This document shows positions 1 through 7,835 of a stretch of DNA of 22,921 nucleotides, piece after piece. Position numbers and translations under genes: made by a program. A model generated the notes under the pieces. It saw nothing but the letters and a program-made list of their open reading frames with translations, ran no database searches and was not told the DNA's origin. Source of the stretch: an uncultured Eubacteriales bacterium (GTDB taxonomy: Bacteria > Bacillota > Clostridia > Oscillospirales > Oscillospiraceae); assembly GCA_900540635.1 (NCBI GenBank), contig UQGU01000039.1, positions 1-22,921 of the forward strand, in the 5' to 3' direction. How positions within the stretch are numbered: position 1 is the stretch's first letter; each line of letters begins with the position of its first letter.

Positions 1-893
1 ACATGGGTTACAGCGCCGATGAGTTTGCCGTCCTGCAAGATTGGCGAACCTGACATTCCCTGTACGATACCGCCGGTTTGATTTATCAGGGCCGGGTCTG
101 TGACTTTCAGGAGAAAATTTCTGTGGGTTGTGCGGTCTTTGGGATATATTTTCAGAATTTCCACAGAATACTCCTGCGGCGGGCCCTGGCGGACGGTGGC
201 GAGAATGGTGGCGGGGCCGGTATGCAGGGCATCCCATTGCCCGACGGGGACGGCGGAGCCGGAGAAGCCGGTGCTGGTTGTCCCGAAAATCCCTCGGGGC
301 GTGTTGGCGCTGAGCGCACCGATGGGGGCGTGGGAGAGTGCCTGACCCTTGAGCAGACCCGGCTGGCCGGATTTCCCTTTTTGGACGGAATAGACCTCTG
401 CGGGGTAGATTTCTCCGGAGACCAGCCGGAAAAGCCCCTCCTTGCCGGTGCTGACGCCATGGCCCAGAGCGGCGAATTGCTTCGTCTCCGGGTCGTACCA
501 GGTGACGGTGCCAATTCCGGAAATCCCCTGGCGCAGGTACACGCCCAGCACCGCCCCGCTTTCCGTCTGCCGGGGCGTCAGGTGCAGGGTCAGCCTGCGG
601 CTGCCCCGGGTGACGCTGAGGACCACGGGTGCGGTGCATTTTTGCAGAAGGTCCTTGATCTGGTCGATGCTCTGGGCGGGGGTCCCGTTGACGGCGGTGA
701 TGCAGTCGCCGATTTTCAGACCTGCATCCCGGGCGGCCGAGCCGGAGGCTTCGTCAAAGGCGGCCACGGTGATGGTATCCGTGCGCAGCTGCAGGCCTAC
801 CAGTGTGCCGACGGGTACCAGATAGTCCGCTGCCCGGGCGCATACAGGCAGCATCCATATCAAAAGAATAAAAATTGCAAGCTTTCGTTTCAT
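1..893 (-). CDS. spoIVB: SpoIVB-type sporulation serine peptidase (PDZ + S55), partial
   Basis: SpoIVB is secreted by the forespore and cleaves SpoIVFA, releasing pro-sigma-K processing in the mother cell. The reverse strand reads a short N-terminal signal or anchor (MKRKLAIFILLIWMLPVCARA), a PDZ domain at about residues 25-110, and the S55 peptidase region. Likely catalytic residues are His145 in ALGHGVSTG and Ser281 in GMSGSP, both typical of the family. The frame runs off the window after about 297 residues, so the C-terminal end is missing; the break is the window edge, not a mutation. The start at 893 follows a strong GGAGGG Shine-Dalgarno sequence. A CATAGTA element on the minus strand (921-927) resembles a sigma-F/sigma-G -10, but this is tentative. 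Family assignment is firm. Confidence 0.93.
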   Translation of the reverse strand, partial: MKRKLAIFILLIWMLPVCARAADYLVPVGTLVGLQLRTDTITVAAFDEASGSAARDAGLKIGDCITAVNGTPAQSIDQIKDLLQKCTAPVVLSVTRGSRRLTLHLTPRQTESGAVLGVYLRQGISGIGTVTWYDPETKQFAALGHGVSTGKEGLFRLVSGEIYPAEVYSVQKGKSGQPGLLKGQALSHAPIGALSANTPRGIFGTTSTGFSGSAVPVGQWDALHTGPATILATVRQGPPQEYSVEILKIYPKDRTTHRNFLLKVTDPALINQTGGIVQGMSGSPILQDGKLIGAVTH

Positions 894-1061
894 AAAATCC
901 CTCCTTTCTCGTTGCCTTCTTACTATGCCGCGGAGAGCGGAATGTAACCGCTGAAAAAGTCGAGAAATCTGGAACGGTCTGGCCGCATTCTCAGATTTTT
1001 CTTGATTACAGCCGCTATTTTCGCTAAAATAGAAAGCAAATGAGAAAGGCGGGAAAAATTT
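894..1061. promoter_or_regulatory. Divergent intergenic region; promoter for the methionine sulfoxide reductase gene
   Basis: The region separates spoIVB (minus) from the reductase gene (plus). On the plus strand TTGATT (1002-1007), a 17-base spacer and TAAAAT (1025-1030) form a good sigma-A-like promoter whose start would fall near 1037. An imperfect inverted repeat (AGAAATCTG at 963-971 with CAGATTTTTCT at 992-1002) is also present; its role is unknown. Confidence 0.55.
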
Positions 1062-1517
1062 ATGAAATTTGAAACGGACTTTGATGCCCTGTGCCGGGAC
1101 CTTTCGGCGCTTACCGAGGGCGTGCCCTACGTGATTGCCAATCTTGCCAATACGGCAGCCCTGCTCTGGGAGCGGATGGAGGGACTGAACTGGGCAGGCT
1201 TTTATATGCTGACGGATGGAGCGCTGGTGCTGGGGCCCTTCCAGGGAAAGACGGCCTGCATCCGCATCCCTTTGGGACGGGGTGTCTGCGGCACGGCGGC
1301 GGAGCAGGGGAGAACCCAATTGGTGGAAAACGTTCATGATTTCCCGGGGCATATCGCCTGCGACAGCGCTTCCAATTCCGAAATCGTGGTGCCGCTGTAT
1401 AAGGACGGTGCACTCTGGGGAGTGCTGGATTTGGACAGCCCTTATGTTGGACGGTTTACCGAGGCGGATCGGCAGGGGCTGGAGAAAACGGCCCAAAGAA
1501 TACAGACTTTTTTATAA
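1062..1517 (+). CDS. msrC: Free methionine-R-sulfoxide reductase, GAF domain (fRMsr/MsrC, YtsP-like)
   Basis: This enzyme reduces free methionine-R-sulfoxide, probably with thioredoxin, in the cytoplasm. The 151-residue protein is a single GAF domain, the usual size for the family. Three cysteines sit at 66 (TACIRIP), 76 (RGVCGTA) and 100 (GHIACDS). Their spacing of 10 and 24 residues matches Cys84, Cys94 and Cys118 of the E. coli enzyme. The family motifs NWAGFY, GPFQGK and SEIVVPL are present. The ATG at 1062 follows a purine-rich AAAGGCGGG. No clear terminator separates it from the iscS promoter that begins 15 bases after its stop, so some read-through is possible. Gene name follows E. coli usage. 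Confidence 0.92.
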   Translation: MKFETDFDALCRDLSALTEGVPYVIANLANTAALLWERMEGLNWAGFYMLTDGALVLGPFQGKTACIRIPLGRGVCGTAAEQGRTQLVENVHDFPGHIACDSASNSEIVVPLYKDGALWGVLDLDSPYVGRFTEADRQGLEKTAQRIQTFL

Positions 1518-1525
1518 GATTGCAT

Positions 1526-1561
1526 CTACCTATTGACAAGGTAGGCAAAATGTGGTATGCT
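1526..1561 (+). promoter_or_regulatory. Promoter of the Fe-S operon with an inverted repeat over the -35
   Basis: TTGACA (1533-1538), a 17-base spacer and TATGCT (1556-1561) form a near-consensus promoter. A perfect inverted repeat CTACCT (1526-1531) / AGGTAG (1539-1544), with 7 bases between the arms, brackets the -35 exactly. The operon encodes an Rrf2/IscR-like regulator, so this is a candidate autoregulatory operator. The promoter is well supported; the operator is inferred. Confidence 0.7.
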
Positions 1562-1625
1562 CCCTACAGCAATACTAGGGAAACTCCGGGAAACCGGGAT
1601 CCCGCAAACCATAGGAGGTTTTTCC

Positions 1626-2813
1626 ATGCAAGTTTACGCAGACAATGCGGCTACTACCAAAATGAGCCAGACGTCCATTGACGCCATGCTGCCTTATATG
1701 ACCACCGTTTACGGCAACCCCTCCAGCCTGCACTCCGTGGGCCAACGGGCTAAGGAAGCCCTGGACGCCGCCCGGGAAACCGTGGCGCAGTGCCTGGGCT
1801 GCGAGCCCCGGGAGATCATTTTCACGTCCGGCGGCTCCGAAGCCGACAACCAGGCCATCATCTCCGCTGCCCGTCTGGGAGAGAAAAAGGGCAAGAAGCA
1901 CATTATTTCCACCGCTTTTGAGCACCATGCCGTGCTGCACACCCTGAAGAAGCTGGAAAAGGAAGGCTTTGAAATCGAGCTGCTGGATGTGCACCAGGGC
2001 CACAATATCACCGCCCAGCAGGTGAAGGATGCCATCCGGCCGGATACCTGCCTGGTGACCACCATGTATGCCAACAATGAGATCGGCTCCATCCTGCCCA
2101 TTGCCGAGATTGGCGCCATCTGCAAGGAGGCCGGTGTGCCCTTCCACACCGATGCCGTTCAGGCTGCCGGTCACCTGCACATCAATGTGAAGGAAGAGAA
2201 CATCGATATGCTGAGCCTTTCCGGCCACAAGTTCCATGGCCCCAAGGGCGTGGGCGCGCTGTATGTCCGCAAGGGCTTCCCACTGGTGAACATCATCGAG
2301 GGCGGCGCCCAGGAGCGGGGCAAGCGGGCCGGTACGGAGAATATCCCTGCCATCTGCGGTATGGCTGCTGCCTTGAAGGAGGCCTGCGACCATATCGATG
2401 AGAATGCCGCTAAGGTTTCCGCCATGCGGGACAAGCTGATCGAAGGCCTGAGCAAGATTCCCCACAGCGCCGTCAACGGTGACCTGGTTCATCGGCTGCC
2501 CGGCAATGTGAGCTTCTGCTTCGAGGGCATTGAGGGCGAGAGCCTGCTGCTGCTGCTGGACCAGAAGGGCATCTGTGCTTCTTCCGGTTCCGCCTGCACC
2601 TCCGGCTCTCTGGACCCCAGCCATGTGCTGCTGGCCATTGGCCGGGTGCATGATGTGGCCCACGGTTCCCTGCGCCTGAGCCTGTGCGAGTGGAACACCA
2701 TGGAGGAAATGGACTATATCCTGAAATGCGTTCCTGAGGTTGTGGAGTATCTGCGCGGGATGTCCCCTGTGTGGAGAGACCTGCAGACCGGTAAGAGAAC
2801 CTATATTCTGTAA
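1626..2813 (+). CDS. iscS: Cysteine desulfurase (IscS/NifS class I-type)
   Basis: This PLP enzyme converts cysteine to alanine and passes the persulfide sulfur to the scaffold protein encoded next. The 395-residue protein is full length. The N-terminal motif YADNAATT is followed by the PLP-region His99-His100, Lys202 (SGHKFHG) as the Schiff-base lysine, and Cys324 in the mobile loop SSGSACTSG, the layout of E. coli IscS. The start at 1626 is chosen because AGGAGG lies just upstream and homology begins there; the frame stays open upstream to 1557, but that portion overlaps the promoter -10. It is the first gene of a three-gene operon, 17 bases before the scaffold gene. The nifS name would be equally fair. 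Confidence 0.95.
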   Translation: MQVYADNAATTKMSQTSIDAMLPYMTTVYGNPSSLHSVGQRAKEALDAARETVAQCLGCEPREIIFTSGGSEADNQAIISAARLGEKKGKKHIISTAFEHHAVLHTLKKLEKEGFEIELLDVHQGHNITAQQVKDAIRPDTCLVTTMYANNEIGSILPIAEIGAICKEAGVPFHTDAVQAAGHLHINVKEENIDMLSLSGHKFHGPKGVGALYVRKGFPLVNIIEGGAQERGKRAGTENIPAICGMAAALKEACDHIDENAAKVSAMRDKLIEGLSKIPHSAVNGDLVHRLPGNVSFCFEGIEGESLLLLLDQKGICASSGSACTSGSLDPSHVLLAIGRVHDVAHGSLRLSLCEWNTMEEMDYILKCVPEVVEYLRGMSPVWRDLQTGKRTYIL

Positions 2814-2830
2814 TTTGGAGGAAACGAAAA

Positions 2831-3259
2831 ATGGCACTTTACAGTGAAAAAGTTATGGATCACTTCACCCACCCCCGCAATGTTGGCGTAATTGAGGATG
2901 CCAATGGCGTTGGTGAGGTCGGCAACGCCAAGTGCGGCGACATCATGAAGATCTACCTGAAAATCGAGGATGACATCATCAAGGACGTGAAGTTCGAGAC
3001 CTTCGGCTGCGGCAGCGCCATTGCCTCCTCCTCCATGGCCACCGAGATGATCAAGGGCAAGTCCATTCACGATGCCATGCGCCTGACCAATAAGGCCGTG
3101 GCCGAAGCCCTGGACGGTCTGCCCGCCCACAAACTGCACTGCTCCGTCCTGGCCGAGGAAGCCATCAAGAACGCACTGAAGGACTACTACGATCGCGCGG
3201 GCCTTCCCTACGACGAGAAGGACTTCCCGGACTGCGAACACTGCGAGCATTGCGAGTAA
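2831..3259 (+). CDS. iscU: Fe-S cluster assembly scaffold (IscU/NifU N-terminal type) with CxxCxxC tail
   Basis: The scaffold on which [2Fe-2S]/[4Fe-4S] clusters are built from sulfur supplied by the desulfurase. The 142-residue protein has the three ligand cysteines Cys35 (NAKCGD), Cys60 (FGCGSA) and Cys104 (LHCSVLAEEA), plus the conserved Asp37 and His103. It ends in an unusual tail containing Cys135, Cys138 and Cys141 in a repeated CEH pattern (DCEHCEHCE). That tail is not part of the minimal IscU fold and may bind metal. The start follows GGAGG at good spacing. The IscR-like gene begins 4 bases after the stop, so the two are probably translationally coupled. Confidence 0.93.
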   Translation: MALYSEKVMDHFTHPRNVGVIEDANGVGEVGNAKCGDIMKIYLKIEDDIIKDVKFETFGCGSAIASSSMATEMIKGKSIHDAMRLTNKAVAEALDGLPAHKLHCSVLAEEAIKNALKDYYDRAGLPYDEKDFPDCEHCEHCE

Positions 3260-3263
3260 GCCT

Positions 3264-3671
3264 ATGATTGTATCGACCAAAGGACGCTATGCCCTGCGGG
3301 TGATGGTAGCTCTGGCACAGCGGGGCGGGGAAGACTACCTCCCTATTAAAGAAGTTGCTGAGCAGGAGGAGATCTCCTTGAAGTATCTGGAGTCCATTAT
3401 GACCATCCTTTCCAAGGGCGGCCTGGTGGACGCGCTCCACGGCAAAGGCGGCGGCTATCGCCTGAACCGGCCTCCGGAAAAATACACCGTGGGCAGCATC
3501 CTCAAGCTCACAGAGGGCGGTCTTTCTGCCGTATCCTGCACTGCGGAGGGGCCCTCTGCCTGCGCCCGCAGCTCCTGCTGCGAGACAAGGCCCATGTGGG
3601 ATAAGCTGGATGCCATGATCGATGATTTCTTTGAGGGAATCACCCTGGCAGACCTGCTGAAAGAGAAGTAA
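3264..3671 (+). CDS. iscR: Rrf2/IscR-family Fe-S-sensing transcriptional regulator
   Basis: A 135-residue winged-helix regulator. The N-terminus (MIVSTKGRYALRVMVALA) and the wing (HGKGGGYRL) are typical of Rrf2. The C-terminal half carries Cys92, Cys100, Cys105 and Cys106, matching the cysteine cluster region (Cys92/98/104) with which E. coli IscR holds a [2Fe-2S] cluster. In the family, cluster occupancy reports Fe-S status and controls the isc operon. It is the last gene of the operon here, whereas E. coli iscR comes first. It likely acts on the inverted repeat at 1526-1544. CymR-type cysteine regulation is a less likely alternative because CymR lacks these cysteines. Confidence 0.88.
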   Translation: MIVSTKGRYALRVMVALAQRGGEDYLPIKEVAEQEEISLKYLESIMTILSKGGLVDALHGKGGGYRLNRPPEKYTVGSILKLTEGGLSAVSCTAEGPSACARSSCCETRPMWDKLDAMIDDFFEGITLADLLKEK

Positions 3672-3681
3672 ATATTTCAGT

Positions 3682-3720
3682 GCCGCAGCCTGGGATGATC
3701 CCGGCTGCGGCATTTGCTTG
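3682..3720 (+). terminator. Intrinsic terminator of the Fe-S operon
   Basis: TGCCGCAGCC (3682-3691) pairs perfectly with GGCTGCGGCA (3704-3713); an inner GGGA/TCCC pairing leaves a three-base loop. A short, interrupted T stretch follows. Confidence 0.8.
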
Positions 3721-4150
3721 TGTGGGACTTGTCCGGATATGCAAAATGCATTCTCGTCTGTGGAAAATTGTAGGACAGCATGGATGTATTCCAGTCAAAT
3801 ACACATCCGGGTACGCGAAGGGAAAGTACATTTCCGCGGGAGAAAGACGCTGACCGGAAGAATACTTTCAAGGCATAGGATAAATGCACACAAATATAGC
3901 TGCTTTGTGTACTATATGGGGAAGCGTATTCCAAACGTAGATGAACAAAAAGTAAATTATAACCAATTTGTAAAAAATGGATTGAAATATTGTTATATCT
4001 GTGGTAAAATAGGGGTGCTTTTCCGAAAAGTACAAATGTCCGTGAGAAAAAATGAAATTTTTACAAGGGCATCCTGCAAAAGAAAAGCAAAGACAGTGTC
4101 TATGATACGGAGACATCCGTTTTTATAGAAATTTTATTGGAGGTAATGAA
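3714..4150 (+). promoter_or_regulatory. Non-coding region with the promoter and leader of the opp operon
   Basis: This AT-richer 437-base gap holds no convincing gene; a 136-codon open frame (3718-4128) lacks a good start site and family features. TTGAAA (3982-3987), a 17-base spacer and TAAAAT (4005-4010) form a strong sigma-A-like promoter. The leader is about 134 bases long. Near its end are a small stem ACGGA/TCCGT (4107-4120) followed by Ts, and competing AGACA/TGTCT pairings (4091-4115). The ribosome-binding site GGAGG lies just before 4151. The first half (3721-3980) shows nothing I can identify. Confidence 0.65.
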
Positions 4151-6682
4151 ATGAAAAGAACACTTGCACTGCTTCTGGCTGTGCTGATGGTCGTTTCCGT
4201 GTTCGCCGGCTGCTCCAACAAGGGCACCGAGACCACCGCGACCACTGCCGCTACCGAAGCAACCGCTGCAGCGGAAGACGCAACTTATACCTATAAGGCT
4301 TCCGTTCCTCTGCTGGCCGCCAACTGGAATCCCCACACCTACCAGACCGATGACGATTCCTATCTGAAGGATTTCATTGAGGTCGGCTTCTACACCTTCA
4401 TCTTCAACGACGAGCTGAATCCCGTTGAGGACACCGAGGGCAACGTGAAGGCCCCCTTCACCGGCTACAAGTTCGTGCCTGAGATGGCCGCCAGTGAGCC
4501 TGTGGATGTGACCGAGCAGGTCAAGAAGGATCGTCCCGAATTCGGCATTCCCGAGAGCGCGACCGCCGGCTACGCTTACACCATCGACCTGAACCCCGAT
4601 GCCTGCTGGGAAGACGGCACCCCCATCACCGCCGACGACTACGTGGAATCCATGAAGCGTCTGCTGGATCCCGAGATGCTGAACTACCGTGCTTCCGACT
4701 ACTATGCGCAGAGCATGTGCATTGCCAACGCCGAGAGCTACGCCAAGGGCGGCACCACCACCTATGAGGCCAATGCCGACGCCATTGCCGACCTGACCAA
4801 GGGTGAGGACGGCCAGTATGTGGACACCAACGGCAAGAAGGTCTATGTTGCTCTGGGCATTGCCTGCGAGCAGCTGGGCGGCGAAGTCCTGAAGGACTAC
4901 GTTGACAACTACGGCGACCAGTACTTCGACACTTCCAAGTACGAGACCCTGACCGCCAACGAGACCGCTGACGGCGTTGTCCCCCTGACCGACGAGACCC
5001 TGGATGCCCTGACCACTCTGATTACGGGAAATGAAGCATGGAACGAGACCGACGGCTCCACTCTGCCTGGATACCTGGTGTACGCCGAGGAGTGGGCTGA
5101 GGTTCCCTTTGAGAACGTTGGCCTGTACAAGTCCGGCGACTACCAGATCACCATGGTTCTGTCTAAGAGCCTGGCCGGCTTCAACCTGCTGTACTCCCTG
5201 ACCTCCAACTGGCTGGTCAAGACCGACCTGTACGATAAGTGCCTGAACAAGGACCAGAAGACTTCCACCTATGACACCAGCGTGGAGACCACCTGCTCCT
5301 ACGGCCCCTACAAGCTGGTCTCCTTCCAGTCCGGCAAGGCTCTGCGCCTGGAGAAGAACGAGAACTGGTACGGCTGGAACGACGGCAAGCACGTCTATGT
5401 TGACCCCACCGATGGCAACACCTATCCCATGTACCAGACCACTGCCATCGACTGCCAGCAGATCGAAGAGTCCTCCACTACCAAGATGATGTTCCTGAAG
5501 GGCGAGCTGATGGGCTACGGCCTGACCGCTGACGACTTCGCCACCTACCGCAACTCCGAGTTCTGCCACCGCACCCCCAAGGAGACCCTGTTCTTCCTGA
5601 TTCTGAACGGCAACAAGAGCGTTCTGGACAACCGTGAGGCCGCCGCCGACTTCGATACTGCTACCAAGGACCTGCAGACCATGACGCTGACTTCCTTCCG
5701 GAAGGCTGTCGCCGTTACCTACGACAAGGAGCTGTTCGCCAGCACCATTTCTCCCGCCCGTTCCGGCGGCTACGGCATCATCGGCAACACCTATATCTAC
5801 AACCCCGAGACCGGCGACACCTATCGGAGCTCCGAGCAGGCCAAGCAGGTCCTGTGCGACTTCTACTCCGTGGATACCTCCAAGTACGCAAACCTGGATG
5901 AGGCTGTTGCTTCCATCACCGGTTACGATCCCGAGGCTGCCAAGGAGCTGTTCACCGAGGCCTTCAACGAGGCTCTGGAGAAGGGCTACATCACCGACAA
6001 GGACGGCGACGGCGTCTCCGACCAGGTTGTGACCATCGAGTACTGCATGTCCGCAGACAACGACTTCCTGACCAAGACCATTGACTACCTCAATGAGAAG
6101 ATGAACGAAGTCACCGATGGCACCCCCTTTGCCGGCAAGGTTCAGTTCGTCAAGTCCGCGCCTTACGGCAACGACTGGTCCAACAAGATCAAGTCCGGTC
6201 TGTCCGACACCGTTCTGGCTGGCTGGACCGGTTCCAAGATGAACCCCTTCTCCCTGTCTGACCTGTACGTCAACCCCGCCTATCAGTATGACGCTGGCTG
6301 GTTCGATGCTACCACTGTGGATCTGACCCTGACCATCGACGGCCAGGAGCTGACCATGAACCTGCGTCAGTGGTCCGATGCCCTGAACGGCGCTACCGTC
6401 ACCGTGAACGGCACCGACTACAACTTCGGTGAAGGCATTGCCGAGGTTGAGACTCGTCTGACCATTCTGGCCGGCATCGAGGGCAAGGTCCTGGAGACCT
6501 ACGACTACCTGCCCATGCTGCAGGATTCCAGCATGGCTCTGCTGAGCCAGCAGGTCTACTACGTGACCGAGGACTACAACCCCGTCCTGGGCTACGGCGG
6601 ACTGCCCTACACCAGATACAACTACAGTGACGCCGAGTGGGCTGCTTACGTTGCTGAGCAGGGCGGCCAGCTGACCTACTAA
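4151..6682 (+). CDS. oppA: Oligopeptide ABC transporter substrate-binding lipoprotein (SBP_bac_5, OppA-like), unusually long
   Basis: The extracellular receptor of the peptide importer encoded downstream. The 843-residue product has a lipoprotein signal with lipobox VFAGC (Cys21) and a Thr/Ala-rich spacer to about residue 45. A family-5 binding-protein fold follows, with motifs such as CWEDGTPITADDYVESMKRL near 155 and CSYGPYKL near 383. It is longer than the roughly 540-660 residues usual for OppA/AmiA. Residues 616-624 (DKDGDGVSD) form an EF-hand-like calcium loop. Codon use is strongly biased to C-ending codons, suggesting high expression. A TTCG-capped terminator directly follows, so it is probably made in excess of the permease subunits. 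The substrate could be a peptide or another SBP_bac_5 ligand. Confidence 0.9.
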   Translation: MKRTLALLLAVLMVVSVFAGCSNKGTETTATTAATEATAAAEDATYTYKASVPLLAANWNPHTYQTDDDSYLKDFIEVGFYTFIFNDELNPVEDTEGNVKAPFTGYKFVPEMAASEPVDVTEQVKKDRPEFGIPESATAGYAYTIDLNPDACWEDGTPITADDYVESMKRLLDPEMLNYRASDYYAQSMCIANAESYAKGGTTTYEANADAIADLTKGEDGQYVDTNGKKVYVALGIACEQLGGEVLKDYVDNYGDQYFDTSKYETLTANETADGVVPLTDETLDALTTLITGNEAWNETDGSTLPGYLVYAEEWAEVPFENVGLYKSGDYQITMVLSKSLAGFNLLYSLTSNWLVKTDLYDKCLNKDQKTSTYDTSVETTCSYGPYKLVSFQSGKALRLEKNENWYGWNDGKHVYVDPTDGNTYPMYQTTAIDCQQIEESSTTKMMFLKGELMGYGLTADDFATYRNSEFCHRTPKETLFFLILNGNKSVLDNREAAADFDTATKDLQTMTLTSFRKAVAVTYDKELFASTISPARSGGYGIIGNTYIYNPETGDTYRSSEQAKQVLCDFYSVDTSKYANLDEAVASITGYDPEAAKELFTEAFNEALEKGYITDKDGDGVSDQVVTIEYCMSADNDFLTKTIDYLNEKMNEVTDGTPFAGKVQFVKSAPYGNDWSNKIKSGLSDTVLAGWTGSKMNPFSLSDLYVNPAYQYDAGWFDATTVDLTLTIDGQELTMNLRQWSDALNGATVTVNGTDYNFGEGIAEVETRLTILAGIEGKVLETYDYLPMLQDSSMALLSQQVYYVTEDYNPVLGYGGLPYTRYNYSDAEWAAYVAEQGGQLTY

Positions 6683-6712
6683 GATTTATTTCCACTTATA
6701 ACCCATGCACAG

Positions 6713-6750
6713 CTGTAATGGGGGCTTCGGCCCCCATTACAGTCGATTTT
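6713..6750 (+). terminator. Intercistronic hairpin (partial terminator) after oppA
   Basis: A perfect 13-bp stem (6713-6725 with 6730-6742) is capped by a TTCG tetraloop and followed by TCGATTTTCT. Between a binding-protein gene and its permeases, such a hairpin usually lets some transcription through and stabilises the upstream message. Downstream are a second stem, GGGAATGG (6760-6767) / CCATTCCC (6800-6807), and a small CCTGT/ACAGG stem (6806-6819). I see no clear separate promoter before 6882. Confidence 0.75.
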
Positions 6751-6881
6751 CTGTATATGGGGAATGGACTGAGCCCTCCCGAAAACGGAAAGGCTGAGCC
6801 CATTCCCTGTTGTAACAGGGTAATAAAACAGGATTGCTCCAGAGGAGTATCCAAAAAAATAAAAAACAGGGAGGAAGGCAA

Positions 6882-7835
6882 ATGCTAAAATACAGTCTCC
6901 AAAGAATTGTCTACATGGTGATCGTCTTTTTGATCATTACCTGTATGTGCTTCGTGCTGATCCGGATGCTTCCGCCGGCACAGCTGCCTGCAGGTGACCC
7001 CCATACCATCGTCATTGAGGCCCGCCGGGAGGCGGCAGGCTATAATAAGCCATATATGGTCCAGTTCGGAATATTCCTGAAGGATATTATCACGGACTTT
7101 AACTGGGGCGTCAGCGATAAGCTGTTCTTCGGCCAGGATGTCGTAACTCTGTTCGCCCAGAGAATGCCCGCAACCGTCATCGTAAACCTCTATTCCGTGA
7201 TTTTCAGCATCCCTCTGGGCATTGCCCTAGGTATTTTCGCGGCACTGAAAAAGAACACCTGGGTGGACTACACCATTTCCACTCTGACCATGGTGGTCAT
7301 CTCCGTGCCCAACTTTGTATACGCCTTTATCATTCAGTATGTATTCAGCTATAAGCTGGGCTGGCTGCCGTTTTTGATGAAGTCCGGCACCGATTGGTTC
7401 AGCCCTGCCATGTTCGTCAGTATGATTCCCGCCATCATGTCTCTGGGCTTCGGCACCATCGCCGCCTTTACCCGGACCACCCGGGCGGAGCTGACGGAGG
7501 TGCTGACCAGCGAATTCATGCTGCTGGCCCGCACCAAGGGTCTGACCCGTGCCCAGGCCACCGTGCGCCACGCATTGCGGAACTGCTTCGTGGTCGTCGT
7601 CCCCGCCATCATCGGCGAGTTCGTCAGCATCCTGGGCGGCAGCCTGATCATTGAGAAGATCTTCTCCATCCCCGGCGTTGGCCGCCTGACCATCGACGCC
7701 ATCAACGCCCAGGACTACCCGATCTTCATGCTGACCACCTGCTTCTACACCGCAATCGGTCTGGTCGCCAACCTTGTGGTCGATATCAGCTACGGCTTTA
7801 TCGATCCGCGCATCAGAATGGGGTCTAAGAAATGA
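6882..7835 (+). CDS. oppB: Oligopeptide ABC transporter permease OppB-like
   Basis: A membrane permease subunit of 317 residues, the usual OppB/DppB size. The first membrane helix is at about residues 9-29. The permease core has several more helices, and the EAA loop lies at about 211-230 (EFMLLARTKGLTRAQATVRH), the contact point for the ATPases. The C-terminal motif IIEKIFSIPGVGRL is typical. The start at 6882 is preceded by GGGAGGAAGG; an in-frame ATG at 6834 lies upstream but has no homology. Its stop overlaps the next start in ATGA, so it is coupled to oppC. Confidence 0.93.
   Translation: MLKYSLQRIVYMVIVFLIITCMCFVLIRMLPPAQLPAGDPHTIVIEARREAAGYNKPYMVQFGIFLKDIITDFNWGVSDKLFFGQDVVTLFAQRMPATVIVNLYSVIFSIPLGIALGIFAALKKNTWVDYTISTLTMVVISVPNFVYAFIIQYVFSYKLGWLPFLMKSGTDWFSPAMFVSMIPAIMSLGFGTIAAFTRTTRAELTEVLTSEFMLLARTKGLTRAQATVRHALRNCFVVVVPAIIGEFVSILGGSLIIEKIFSIPGVGRLTIDAINAQDYPIFMLTTCFYTAIGLVANLVVDISYGFIDPRIRMGSKK

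Noticed and set aside
78..947. A 289-codon plus-strand frame over spoIVB
   Set aside because: The minus strand encodes SpoIVB with signal peptide, PDZ and GMSGSP motif; the plus frame is Gly-rich and featureless.
1575..2837. A 420-codon open frame antisense to iscS
   Set aside because: The sense strand has all catalytic residues of a cysteine desulfurase; the antisense product is compositionally odd.
3718..4128. A 136-codon frame in the opp leader region
   Set aside because: No good ribosome-binding site, it spans the promoter, and its composition and codon use are unlike neighbouring genes.
4100..5569. A 489-codon open frame antisense to oppA
   Set aside because: Same codon-bias artefact; the sense strand encodes a lipoprotein with a clear signal and operon context.
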